DNA of 64,000 nucleotides from Clostridium sp. (GTDB taxonomy: Bacteria > Bacillota > Clostridia > Clostridiales > Clostridiaceae), in contig NZ_JAHAIF010000012.1 of NCBI RefSeq assembly GCF_018372875.1, forward strand, positions 1 through 64,000, in the 5' to 3' direction. The notes beneath the pieces are model-generated. The model did no database searches. It saw nothing but the letters and a program-made list of their open reading frames with translations, and had not been told where the DNA came from. The position numbers and the translations under genes were made by a program. Below, in pieces: positions 49,666-62,165 of the stretch (within the stretch, counting starts at the first letter, position 1; every line of letters begins with the position of its first letter).

Positions 49666-50382
49666 GTGGAAAGATTAGATAAAATAATATCAAATTTAGG
49701 ATATGGAAGTAGAAAAGAAATAAAAGCTTTAGTAAAGAAGGGATTAGTTAAGGTAGACGGAGAGGTTGTAAAAGATAATGGTTTATTAATTGATCCGGAA
49801 AAATCAGTTATAAATATAAATGGAGAAGATTTATTCTATAGAGAGTACATATATTTAATGATGAATAAGCCGGATGGTGTAATATCTGCAACATACGATA
49901 ATAGAGAAGAAACTGTTATAGATTTATTAGAGGTAGAACATCAGGTATTTAATCCATTTCCAGTAGGAAGATTAGATAAAGATACTGTAGGATTATTATT
50001 ATTAACAAATGATGGGGAATTAAATCATAGATTAATTTCACCTAAGTGGCATGTTGATAAGGTTTATTATGCAAAAATTGATAAGGCAGTAGATGAAAAA
50101 GATATTGAAGCATTTAAAAATGGAATAATTTTAGATGATGGATATAAGTGTAAAGAAGGTAAGTTAGAAATAATAAGTTCATCAAATGAAGGATCAGAAG
50201 TGATGGTAACTATACAAGAAGGAAAGTATCATCAAGTAAAAAGAATGTTTGAAGCGTTAGGAAAAACTGTTGTGTATTTAAAAAGAACAGAATTTGGAGG
50301 TTTGTCTTTAGACCAAGAATTGGAAGAAGGCGAATATCGTGAACTGACAGAAGATGAATTGGCTCTTTTAAAGAGTTATTAA
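49666..50382 (+). CDS. Ribosomal small-subunit pseudouridine synthase (RsuA/RluB family)
   Basis: This 238 aa RNA-modifying enzyme has an N-terminal S4 RNA-binding domain (RLDKIISNLGYGSRKEIKAL, about 3-22). The catalytic aspartate is in FPVGRLDKDTVGLLLLTNDG, and HQVKRMFEALGK lies near the C terminus. The closest fit is the 16S U516 enzyme RsuA, but RluB/RluF relatives cannot be excluded. Translation starts at GTG, with TAGGAG upstream. Confidence 0.85.
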   Translation: MERLDKIISNLGYGSRKEIKALVKKGLVKVDGEVVKDNGLLIDPEKSVININGEDLFYREYIYLMMNKPDGVISATYDNREETVIDLLEVEHQVFNPFPVGRLDKDTVGLLLLTNDGELNHRLISPKWHVDKVYYAKIDKAVDEKDIEAFKNGIILDDGYKCKEGKLEIISSSNEGSEVMVTIQEGKYHQVKRMFEALGKTVVYLKRTEFGGLSLDQELEEGEYRELTEDELALLKSY

Positions 50383-50453
50383 CGAATAATTAAAAAAAGT
50401 GCAAGAAAAACATTCATAATAAATCAAAAGTTAAATATTTTTCACAAAATCTC
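50383..50453 (+). other. Gap after the pseudouridine synthase gene
   Basis: AT-rich, no gene. GTGCAAGA near 50399 could pair with TCTTGCAT at 50452, forming a loose terminator-like stem, but the loop is long and the T run is weak. Confidence 0.35.
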
Positions 50454-50482
50454 TTGCATTTTGATATCTAATAACATATAAT
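50454..50482 (+). promoter_or_regulatory. Promoter of the candidate small RNA
   Basis: TTGCAT, 17 bases, TATAAT, with a start predicted near 50489. Confidence 0.65.
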
Positions 50483-50488
50483 ATCAGT

Positions 50489-50577
50489 GCAAGGATAAAT
50501 AAAAGGAATAAATAGCCCCCTTTTTATTTATTGCTTATTGCTAAAGCGCAACCTAGCCCCAAGGGTTGCGTTTTTTT
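50489..50577 (+). ncRNA. Candidate ~90 nt small RNA with two C-rich loops
   Basis: Between the promoter at 50454 and a strong terminator there is room for a ~90 nt transcript and no ORF. It folds into two hairpins: GGATAAATAAAAGG against CCTTTTTATTTATT with loop bases AATAAATAGCCC, and the terminator stem CGCAACC/GGTTGCG with loop TAGCCCCAAG. Both carry the word TAGCCCC. C-rich loops are used by several Firmicute small RNAs to cover G-rich ribosome binding sites. I do not recognise this as a named RNA. Confidence 0.6.
50547..50577 (+). terminator. Terminator of the candidate small RNA
   Basis: CGCAACC pairs with GGTTGCG, followed by seven T. The next ~190 bases are AT-rich and hold nothing that I can name before the gltX promoter. 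Confidence 0.88.
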
Positions 50578-50764
50578 GTTTTATAAAAACAATTAGATGT
50601 AAAAGTTAACAAATTTTAATTTTATATTATTTAGGCTAATAAATTAAAAAAGTAATTTTTAGATAAGAAAATATAAGAGAAAAATACAATTCTTCACAAA
50701 TGAATTAAATCTTGCATAATAAATTAGAAATGAATAATACAATTCGACAATAAACTTAAAGTTA

Positions 50765-50793
50765 TTTACAATAATGTTTTGAGAAGTTATAAT
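50765..50793 (+). promoter_or_regulatory. Promoter of gltX
   Basis: TTTACA, 17 bases, TATAAT, about 30 bases upstream of the T-box leader. Confidence 0.65.
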
Positions 50794-50821
50794 AATAAAT
50801 AGTTTGTAAATAATATATATT

Positions 50822-51038
50822 AGAGACGTTGAAGAAGAAGAGTATATAGTGGAACTTTAAAGAGAGTTAAGTATATGGTGGAAGCTTAACAAGTAAAGCT
50901 ATAGAAAGAAGCTTTGGAGTTGTTATGGGATTCTCCCCTTAAAGAGAATGAGTGGAATAGGCTATTGTTTATTCAATTTAGGTGGTACCACGGAAGTTAA
51001 GTTCTTTCGTCCTATATTTTAGGATGGAGGATTTTTTT
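50822..51038 (+). promoter_or_regulatory. T-box leader of gltX, likely Glu (GAA) specifier
   Basis: The diagnostic T-box sequence AGGTGGTACCACGG is at 50980-50993. Upstream stem I has an AGAGTA turn at 50840 facing ATAGAAAG, which gives GAA at 50904-50906 as the specifier codon, matching glutamyl-tRNA. The terminator follows: CTTTCGTCCT (51004) pairs with AGGATGGAGG (51021), then seven T. Uncharged tRNA-Glu should stabilise the antiterminator. The specifier assignment is less certain than the T-box itself. Confidence 0.88.
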
Positions 51039-51069
51039 ATTTTATAAACAAAAAAGGAAAGGTGATAAA

Positions 51070-52725
51070 ATGAGTTTAGAAAAATTAGCTGACATTCTGT
51101 TTCCAGAGATAGGTAAAACACCAGAATATTATTTAGAAAAGTATCCTAAAAGAAATTTAAAGGAGGGTGCAGTTGTAGGAAGATATGCACCAAGTCCAAC
51201 AGGATTCCAACATATTGGAGGAGTATTTGCTGCTTTAATTAATGAAAGATTAGCTAAGCAAAGTGATGGTATTTTTTTCTTAAGAATAGAAGATACAGAT
51301 CAAAAGAGAGAAGTTGAGGGAGCAATAGAAGATACTATTGCAACAATGAGAAACTTTGGAATGAATTTTGATGAAGGAATGACAGGGGAACATAGTGAAA
51401 TAGGTAATTATGGTCCATATAGACAAAGTTTAAGAAAAGAAATATACTCAACATTTGCTAAAGACTTAGTAAAAAGAGGGTTAGCATACCCATGTTTTTG
51501 TACTCCTGAGGAGCTAAACTCTGTAAGAGAAAAGCAAATGGCAGAAAAAATCACTCCAGGATATCATGGAGAGTTTGCAACATGCAGAAATTTATCCACA
51601 GAAGAAGCTATAAAGAGAATAGAAGCTGGGGATAAATATATTGTTAGATTAAAATCCCCTGGAAATATAAATAACAGAGTAGAGTTCCATGATTTAATAA
51701 AGGGAGATATTTCTTTCCCTGAAAATGATCAAGATATAGTTATTGTTAAGTCTGATGGATTACCAACATATCATTTTGCTCATGCTATTGACGATGCCTT
51801 AATGAGAACAACTCATGTTATAAGAGGTGAAGAATGGTTATCGTCATTACCAATACATGTACAATTATTTGATGTGTTAGGATTCGATAGACCAAATTAT
51901 GCTCATATTCCAACAATAATGAAGAATGATAATGGTTCAAAGAGAAAGCTTTCAAAGAGAAAAGATGCTGAAGCGGCAGTTTCATATTATAGAGAAGTTG
52001 GATATCCGACTGAAGCTGTTGTTGAGTATTTATTAAATATTATTAACTCAACATATGAAGATTGGAGAGCTGAAAATCCAACAACTGACTATCACGAATT
52101 CCCAGTTGCTTTAGAAAAGATGAGTAAGAGTGGAGCTTTATTTGATATTGTAAAATTAAATGACGTAAGTAAAGAATTAATATGTAAAATGAAAGCTGAT
52201 AAGGTATATGAGAGTTATATAGCTTGGGCTAAAGATTTTGATAAAGAGATGTATGATTTAGTTACATCAAATGAGTCTATGTCAAAAGAGATATTTAATA
52301 TTGATAAGGATGGACCTAAGCCAAGAAAAGACTTTGCTAAGTGGGAAGATGTAAAAGAGAAAATCTTCTATTTCTTTGATGAATTATTTAATAAGGAATC
52401 AGATGAAAATATAGAGTTACCAAAGACTCTTTCTTTAGAAGCTGCGAAAGAAGTAATAAAGGTATATGCAGATAAATTTACATTTAATATTGGAAGCCAA
52501 GAAGCTTGGTTTGAAGAGTTAAAAGAAATAGGTACAGAATTAGGATATTGTACAAATAGAAAAGAATTTAAAGCTAATCCAGAGAACTACAAAGGAATGA
52601 TTTCTGACGTAGCTGGTGCTGTTAGAACTGCATTAACTCATAGAAGTAATACACCTGATTTATATACTATTATGCAAATAATGGGTGAAGAAAAGGTTAG
52701 ATCAAGATTTAAAAACTTTATATAA
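51070..52725 (+). CDS. gltX: Glutamyl-tRNA synthetase
   Basis: It charges tRNA-Glu with glutamate. This 551 aa class I enzyme has the HIGH-type signature [12 protein letters not shown] (about 38-49), the RIEDTDQKR motif and the KMSKS-type loop [10 protein letters not shown] (about 297-306). Its C-terminal anticodon-binding part is longer than the common ~485 aa form. The T-box leader with a Glu codon supports glutamate rather than glutamine specificity. It is convergent with a small membrane-protein gene, beyond which lies glnS. Confidence 0.93.
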   Translation: MSLEKLADILFPEIGKTPEYYLEKYPKRNLKEGAVVGRYAPSPTGFQHIGGVFAALINERLAKQSDGIFFLRIEDTDQKREVEGAIEDTIATMRNFGMNFDEGMTGEHSEIGNYGPYRQSLRKEIYSTFAKDLVKRGLAYPCFCTPEELNSVREKQMAEKITPGYHGEFATCRNLSTEEAIKRIEAGDKYIVRLKSPGNINNRVEFHDLIKGDISFPENDQDIVIVKSDGLPTYHFAHAIDDALMRTTHVIRGEEWLSSLPIHVQLFDVLGFDRPNYAHIPTIMKNDNGSKRKLSKRKDAEAAVSYYREVGYPTEAVVEYLLNIINSTYEDWRAENPTTDYHEFPVALEKMSKSGALFDIVKLNDVSKELICKMKADKVYESYIAWAKDFDKEMYDLVTSNESMSKEIFNIDKDGPKPRKDFAKWEDVKEKIFYFFDELFNKESDENIELPKTLSLEAAKEVIKVYADKFTFNIGSQEAWFEELKEIGTELGYCTNRKEFKANPENYKGMISDVAGAVRTALTHRSNTPDLYTIMQIMGEEKVRSRFKNFI

Positions 52726-52736
52726 TAAAATTCATT

Positions 52737-52768
52737 AAAAAATAGAGTACAAATGTACTCTATTTTTT
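52737..52768. terminator. Bidirectional terminator between gltX and the DUF1622 gene
   Basis: AAAAAATAGAGTAC and GTACTCTATTTTTT form a perfect stem with T runs on both strands, serving the two convergent genes. It slightly overlaps the minus-strand stop. Confidence 0.88.
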
Positions 52769-53090
52769 AATGAGCTGATTCTGCCTTCATTTCTGAATGA
52801 ATTACAAATGCTAATAATGCTCTTAATAAAATAATTGCAGCAAGTATATACATTTCATCAAAAGAATTAATTATTACAGTTTTTAAAATCTCTGCACCCA
52901 TTTTAAATTCTAAAGCTAAAGTTAGTGCTTTTGCAAACTCTACTTTTATAGGATAGCTTGTCTTAGAAATAAGTGATAATGCATATTTGTAAAAGGCTTT
53001 TATAGCACCTACAAATATAATTATTATTCCCATAAGTTCTAGTGTGTGAATACCTATAGGAACAATAGTACTTATAGCGTGTTCTAACAT
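52767..53090 (-). CDS. DUF1622 family membrane protein
   Basis: This 107 aa protein has three predicted membrane segments (about 5-33, 58-72, 78-98). The family layout is recognisable: LELMGIIIIFVGAIKAF, then FAKALTLALEFKMGAEILKT and ILLRALLAFVIHSEM. Its function is unknown. On the minus strand GGGGGG lies six bases before the ATG. It is encoded just downstream of glnS on the same strand, separated by a terminator. Confidence 0.8.
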   Translation of the reverse strand: MLEHAISTIVPIGIHTLELMGIIIIFVGAIKAFYKYALSLISKTSYPIKVEFAKALTLALEFKMGAEILKTVIINSFDEMYILAAIILLRALLAFVIHSEMKAESAH

Positions 53091-53120
53091 AAAAATCCCC
53101 CCTAAATCTTTAATCTTTTG

Positions 53121-53160
53121 TGTTTTAAAAGAGCATAGTAGTGTCTTACTATGCTCATAT
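53121..53160 (-). terminator. Terminator of glnS
   Basis: On the minus strand GAGCATAGT pairs with ACTATGCTC and TTTTAAAA follows, just after the glnS stop. Confidence 0.8.
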
Positions 53161-53165
53161 TTTAA

Positions 53166-54827
53166 CTATTTATTTAATTTAAAAGAACTCTTTAATGATA
53201 CTATTCTATTAAATACTAAATTATCAGTACTAGAATCCTTGGAGTCTACATTAAAGTATCCATGTCTAAATAATTGATATTTCTCTTGAGCTTTAGCATC
53301 TTTAACTGATGGTTCAATAAATCCTTTTAAAACTGTTAAAGAGTTAGGATTTATTTGTTCTAAGAAGTGTTTTCCTTCATTTTCTTCTACATCATCAAGT
53401 ATAAGAGGTTCATATAATCTAAATTCAGCTGGAATAGCAGTTTTAGCATTTACCCAGTGAATAGTTCCTTTTACCTTTCTTCCTGTAAATCCGCTACCAC
53501 TCTTAGTTTCTGGATCATAAGTACAATGGATTTCAGTTACATTTCCTTCTTCATCTTTAATTACATCAGTGCATTTAACGAAGTATGCGCCCTTAAGTCT
53601 AACTTCATTTCCAGGGAATAGTCTGAAGTACTTCTTAACTGGAACTTCCATAAAATCTTCTCTTTCAATGTAAAGTTCTCTAGAGAATTCTACTTGTCTA
53701 GTACCTGCAGATTCATCATTAGGGTTATTTTCTATTTCAAGTATTTCAGATTGTCCTTCAGGGTAATTAGTAATTACTAATTTTAATGGGTCAAGAACAG
53801 CCATTGCTCTTGTAGCTGTTGGGTTTAAATCTTCTCTAATAAAATATTCAAGCATTTGTTCATCAACTACTGAAGATGCTTTTGCAACTCCAATTGCTGA
53901 ACAGAAATTTCTAATAGATGCAGGGGTATATCCTTTTCTTCTTAACCCAGCTATAGTAGGCATTCTTGGATCGTCCCATCCATCAACAATACCTTCATCA
54001 ACAAGAAGTTTAAGTTTTCTCTTACTCATAACTGTATTTGTAAGATTTAATCTTGCAAACTCAATTTGTCTTGGAGTAGATTCCATTTCACATTCTTTAA
54101 CTACCCAATCATAAAGTGGTCTGTGATCTTCAAATTCTAATGTACAGATAGAGTGAGTTATTCCTTCTATAGCATCTTCTATAGGATGTGCAAAATCGTA
54201 CATAGGATAAATACACCATTTATCACCTGTATTATGATGAACAGAGTGAGATATTCTATAGATTATTGGATCTCTCATATTAATGTTAGGAGAAGACATA
54301 TCTATTTTTGCTCTTAGAACTTTTTTTCCGTCTTCAAATTCACCATTTTTCATTCTTTCTAGAAGATCTAAGTTTTCTTCAACACTTCTGTTTCTATAAG
54401 GACTCTCTTTTCCAGGAGCAGTTAAGCTTCCTCTATAGTCCTTCATTTCTTCTGGAGTTAAATCACATACGTAAGCTTTTCCCTTCTTTATAAGAAGTTG
54501 AGCTTTCTCGTACATAATATCGAAGTAATTAGAAGCAAAAAGTAGTTCATCCCAATCGAATCCTAACCACTTTACATCTTCTTTAATTGATTCAACATAT
54601 TCTGTGTCTTCTTTTATTGGATTAGTATCGTCAAATCTAAGATTTGTTTTACCATTAAACTCATCTGCCAATTGGAAGTTTAAGCAGATTGATTTTGCGT
54701 GACCTATATGTAGGTAGCCATTTGGTTCTGGTGGAAAACGTGTAATTATTTCTTTGTGTTTTCCAGATTCTAAATCGTCTATTACTATGTTTCTAATAAA
54801 ATTAGATGAGTTGATTTCGTTTGCCAT
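53166..54827 (-). CDS. glnS: Glutaminyl-tRNA synthetase
   Basis: It charges tRNA-Gln directly with glutamine. This 553 aa class I enzyme has [15 protein letters not shown] (HIGH motif, about 30-44), RFDDTNP and the KMSKS-type [11 protein letters not shown] (about 265-275), and a two-barrel anticodon domain at the C terminus. Many Firmicutes lack this enzyme and use the amidotransferase route; several clostridia have it. On the minus strand the start ATG follows GAGAGGGT. The leader contains no visible T-box. Confidence 0.95.
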   Translation of the reverse strand: MANEINSSNFIRNIVIDDLESGKHKEIITRFPPEPNGYLHIGHAKSICLNFQLADEFNGKTNLRFDDTNPIKEDTEYVESIKEDVKWLGFDWDELLFASNYFDIMYEKAQLLIKKGKAYVCDLTPEEMKDYRGSLTAPGKESPYRNRSVEENLDLLERMKNGEFEDGKKVLRAKIDMSSPNINMRDPIIYRISHSVHHNTGDKWCIYPMYDFAHPIEDAIEGITHSICTLEFEDHRPLYDWVVKECEMESTPRQIEFARLNLTNTVMSKRKLKLLVDEGIVDGWDDPRMPTIAGLRRKGYTPASIRNFCSAIGVAKASSVVDEQMLEYFIREDLNPTATRAMAVLDPLKLVITNYPEGQSEILEIENNPNDESAGTRQVEFSRELYIEREDFMEVPVKKYFRLFPGNEVRLKGAYFVKCTDVIKDEEGNVTEIHCTYDPETKSGSGFTGRKVKGTIHWVNAKTAIPAEFRLYEPLILDDVEENEGKHFLEQINPNSLTVLKGFIEPSVKDAKAQEKYQLFRHGYFNVDSKDSSTDNLVFNRIVSLKSSFKLNK

Positions 54828-54935
54828 AATATTTACCCTCTCCTAATGTATTTATCTTAATTATATTTATTTACTTTTACCTTTAATTTTAATCTAATAT
54901 ATAAAAAAAATAAAGTAACTATTGATTTTTAAAGA

Positions 54936-55000
54936 AAAAAATAGTACTAATATGTGCAAAATGAAGATAATTATATTATTATCACACATAAGTACTATTT
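54936..55000 (-). terminator. Terminator of the papain-like gene
   Basis: On the minus strand AAATAGTACTTATGTG pairs with CACATATTAGTACTATTT, one base bulged, with a 29 base loop, then TTTTTCTTT. Confidence 0.75.
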
Positions 55001-55007
55001 ATATTTG

Positions 55008-55568
55008 TCATATTAATGCAACTTGAGTTTCAATAGAGAAATCTAGTTCATTTATAAAACCTTCATAGACTAAGGTTTTGTTTGGTATATTCAATAAGTC
55101 AGTAGGACTAGTTAATTCAGGTATCTTTGGACTATGCCATATATTACTTTGCTTCAGAAGAGTTGTTATGAATTGGGAACAGAAGTAGTGTTTGTCTCTA
55201 TGTATTGGCTTGTCCATTAATACTCCGAAAAGTCCTATAAAGTTATATCTATAATTTATATCAGAATCAAAAAATGATTTGATTTCTTTTTCTAAGTCAA
55301 GAAACTGCTTTTCTGTTATTTCTAGTTGGTAGATTAAGCAACGTGCATTTGGAGACTTCTTAAAAACTCCTGTATAGATATTTTCAGTTGTTAAACCACC
55401 CGAAAAAGGATTATCTGGATCTAATCTTCCAAAGGAATACATTGTTCTAAAAGATGAATCTAAACTTATTGAAACATGAGTGTATTTAGTTTGTGTAACA
55501 AATCCGATTGAACGAGATAACCAAGTGCCTGTCCTAGAAAAAACTAAGTATATGGACTTTTTGCTCAT
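55008..55568 (-). CDS. Permuted papain-like (NlpC/P60, YiiX-type) protein
   Basis: This 186 aa soluble protein has the circularly permuted order of the YiiX/DUF830 group. The histidine comes first (KYTHVSISLD, about 28-37) and the cysteine later (HYFCSQFITTLL, about 127-138). A peptidase or amidase activity is possible, but the substrate is unknown. It lacks a signal peptide. On the minus strand AAGGAG precedes the ATG. A lipoprotein gene is directly upstream on the same strand. Confidence 0.75.
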   Translation of the reverse strand: MSKKSIYLVFSRTGTWLSRSIGFVTQTKYTHVSISLDSSFRTMYSFGRLDPDNPFSGGLTTENIYTGVFKKSPNARCLIYQLEITEKQFLDLEKEIKSFFDSDINYRYNFIGLFGVLMDKPIHRDKHYFCSQFITTLLKQSNIWHSPKIPELTSPTDLLNIPNKTLVYEGFINELDFSIETQVALI

Positions 55569-55636
55569 AAGAGTATTCTCCTTTTGTCAATTTATAAGAT
55601 AATTATATATTTAAACTATAGGAAAATCTATAAAAA

Positions 55637-56089
55637 TTAATTGGTAGAATTAGCTTTTTCAAGTTTATCTGAAGAAAGGTACAATTCATATACCTTATGA
55701 TTTTCATCACCTTCTTTGAAAGCTACAGATACTCTAACCTCTTCTTCCTCATCAGAAAATTTTGTGTTATATATGGAAAAGTTATAGCCGTTTCTTTTTT
55801 CTCCATAATCAAATTCTAGTGATTCGAATACTCCAACTGTAGTGATTAAAATTGCGCTTTCTTTTTGAAAGGTAGCATAATCATAAGATTCTTTCATATC
55901 GTCACTTAAGTGCTTTGAGAATGTATTATAATCATTATTGCTTAAAGCAGTTAAAACAGTTGATAATACTTCATCACTATATGAATTTATCTCACTATAA
56001 TCTAGCTTTTTTACACAACCAATAAAAATAGAAGGAATAAAGAGTAGTAATAGGGATATAGAAAATAATTTCTTTTTCAATAGTTTCAT
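55637..56089 (-). CDS. Putative lipoprotein (DUF3887-like)
   Basis: This 150 aa protein has a lipoprotein signal: basic MKLLKKK, a hydrophobic stretch and the lipobox FIGC with Cys25. The mature part is acidic, with a helix-then-sheet layout (SDEVLSTVLTALSNNDY...VFESLEFDYGEKR...VRVSVAFKEGDENHKVYELYL). It resembles small clostridial DUF3887 lipoproteins. A precise role is unknown. AAGGAGAT precedes the ATG on the minus strand. Confidence 0.75.
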   Translation of the reverse strand: MKLLKKKLFSISLLLLFIPSIFIGCVKKLDYSEINSYSDEVLSTVLTALSNNDYNTFSKHLSDDMKESYDYATFQKESAILITTVGVFESLEFDYGEKRNGYNFSIYNTKFSDEEEEVRVSVAFKEGDENHKVYELYLSSDKLEKANSTN

Positions 56090-56220
56090 CTCCTTGCGCT
56101 AATAAATAAACTATAATTTCATTTTAATATAAATAATAATATTTATGACAAGAATTTATAAAAATAATTTTGTGGTAAAATATAGTATAAATATAAAAGG
56201 TTGTAGTATGGAGGTGGAGA

Positions 56221-56898
56221 ATGTTAGGAACAGTAGTTAATTGCGGAACAATAATACTAGGTTGCATTGTAGGATTAGTAGTTAAGGGGAGATTAAAAGA
56301 AAAAGTTAGTACAACAATAATGAACGGACTAGCTTTGTGTGTTTTATACATAGGAATATCAGGAGCACTAAAAGGAGAAAATACTCTTCAGATGATAATT
56401 TCTGTAGGGGTTGGAGCTCTTATAGGTGAGTTAATTGATATTGACAAAGGATTGAAAAGAGTAGGAGATTATTTAGAAAGTAAAATTAATAAAGGTAATG
56501 GAGAAAAATCAATATCTGAAGGTTTTGTAACAGCAAGCTTACTATTTTGTGTTGGTGCTATGGCTATAGTAGGATCTTTAGAAAGTGGTCTTCAAGGTAA
56601 TCATACAACTTTATATGCTAAATCAATATTAGATGGAATATCTTCAATAATATTTACATCAACTCTAGGAATAGGAGTTATGTTTTCTGCTGTAGCTGTT
56701 TTAATATATCAAGGTGGTATTACACTTTGTGCAGGAATTCTTGGAGGGATATTAAGTACAGTAGTTATAGGAAATATGTCCGCCGTAGGTAGTTTGTTAA
56801 TAGTAGGTCTTGGGCTAAATATGCTAGGGGTTACAAAGATTAAGGTGGCTAATCTTTTACCAGCTATATTTATTCCAATAATATTCGGAATCTTTTAA
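56221..56898 (+). CDS. DUF554 family membrane protein (YdfK-like)
   Basis: This 225 aa protein has about six to seven membrane segments with glycine-rich motifs (LGTVVNCGTIILGCIVGL at the start, then GALIGELIDIDKGLKR and VGAMAIVGSLESGLQGNH). The last is the best-conserved part of the family. It may be a transporter, but no substrate is known. GGAGGTGGAGA lies directly before the ATG. pcrA follows after 75 bases on the same strand. Confidence 0.85.
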   Translation: MLGTVVNCGTIILGCIVGLVVKGRLKEKVSTTIMNGLALCVLYIGISGALKGENTLQMIISVGVGALIGELIDIDKGLKRVGDYLESKINKGNGEKSISEGFVTASLLFCVGAMAIVGSLESGLQGNHTTLYAKSILDGISSIIFTSTLGIGVMFSAVAVLIYQGGITLCAGILGGILSTVVIGNMSAVGSLLIVGLGLNMLGVTKIKVANLLPAIFIPIIFGIF

Positions 56899-56973
56899 GA
56901 AAATGGGGAAAGATATAAATAAGAACATATGTTGTGTTATAATGGTTGAGAATTAGGAAGGAGGAATTTAATT

Positions 56974-61235
<4,262 letters not shown>

Positions 61236-61236
61236 A

Positions 61237-61506
61237 ATGAAAAAAATAATTAATTTATTAAGTTTAGTATCAGCTATAATAACTTGTGGATTAATAGTAT
61301 GTACACTTATGACATCTTATCAGTTTTTCTATGTAGGGCAAGTATTTAATTCTTATATGCCAATACAAGTTGGATCAGCAGTAACTATGGCGTTGCTTGC
61401 ATTAAGATTTTGGGTAAATGAGAATGGTGGTAAGAGGATAACATATTCAGCTATAAGTATTTTAATTAGTTTAATTCTTATATTTTCAATTTCATTAGTA
61501 AAGTAG
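61237..61506 (+). CDS. Small membrane protein of unknown function
   Basis: This 89 aa protein has probably three membrane segments (about 5-27, 40-58 and 68-88). I do not recognise a family. It starts one base after the ligA stop and has a weak ribosome site (AGGTAAG), so it is probably translated by coupling to ligA. It ends at a strong terminator. Confidence 0.6.
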   Translation: MKKIINLLSLVSAIITCGLIVCTLMTSYQFFYVGQVFNSYMPIQVGSAVTMALLALRFWVNENGGKRITYSAISILISLILIFSISLVK

Positions 61507-61541
61507 GAAGAAGCTGCTGGAAGGCAGCTTCTTCTATTTTT
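61507..61541 (+). terminator. Terminator of the pcrA-ligA operon
   Basis: GAAGAAGCTGC pairs with GCAGCTTCTTC, followed by TATTTTTG. The ~130 bases after it are AT-rich with irregular ATATAAA repeats, no gene. Confidence 0.88.
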
Positions 61542-61664
61542 GTTCTTTAGAAAATTATACTTACAATTAATTTTTACTAAAGTTTATTTGCTCTTAAAGA
61601 ATAAAATATATAAATATATAAAGTTAAGAACATAAAAATATATAAACATATAAATATGTGAACA

Positions 61665-61708
61665 AAAAAATAAAAAATCATACATGCATGTAGCGTGTAT
61701 GATTTTTC
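61665..61708 (-). terminator. Terminator of the small minus-strand gene
   Basis: AAATCATACA and TGTATGATTT form a stem. The minus strand continues with TTTTATTTTTT; the plus strand also has a short T run, so it may work both ways. Confidence 0.8.
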
Positions 61709-61711
61709 TAT

Positions 61712-62023
61712 TTAAAGTTCGCTTGTTTTATCTTTTCTATCGAAGTCCTTAATGTTATCAATATTAGATATATCTTCATTTTCTACGCCAAAGAAATCCA
61801 TAAAGTCAGAAGTTATTAGGTCAGCTTTATTATCTGTTATAGAATTGCTTTGGTTTTGAGATAAGAAGTCTAGCTTTTGATAGATCTTTTCTAATATGTA
61901 ATTCTTGTATTTTAATTGACGATAAGCTTTTAAGGCTATGATAAATAACCATATACCAATGAACATAAATGTTGCCATAAAGATTATCGCAACTACACAA
62001 CTTGCACCAAATAATATAGACAT
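61712..62023 (-). CDS. Small single-pass membrane protein of unknown function
   Basis: This 103 aa protein has one N-terminal membrane helix (about 6-31), a basic helical stretch (KAYRQLKYKNYILEKIYQKL, possible short coiled coil) and an acidic, low-complexity C-terminal tail. No family is recognised. On the minus strand AGGAGGT lies eight bases before the ATG, which supports real translation. It is divergent from the OppA-like gene. Confidence 0.65.
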   Translation of the reverse strand: MSILFGASCVVAIIFMATFMFIGIWLFIIALKAYRQLKYKNYILEKIYQKLDFLSQNQSNSITDNKADLITSDFMDFFGVENEDISNIDNIKDFDRKDKTSEL

Positions 62024-62165
62024 AGCATAACCTCCTGAATAAATATATTATAATTATAGCACATAAAATAAATATTTATTATTAAAGTTAATATTAAAAA
62101 AGTGATTATTAGATATTATTCATGGATATAATCATAGATACTTGATGAGTTAAGGAGGGAGATAT

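Noticed and set aside
61542..61600. Possible fourth copy of the dispersed repeat (TTCTTTAGAAAATTATA...)
   Set aside because: It resembles the 3' flank of copy B (7484-7520) over about 20 bases, but the match is short and AT-rich; chance cannot be excluded.
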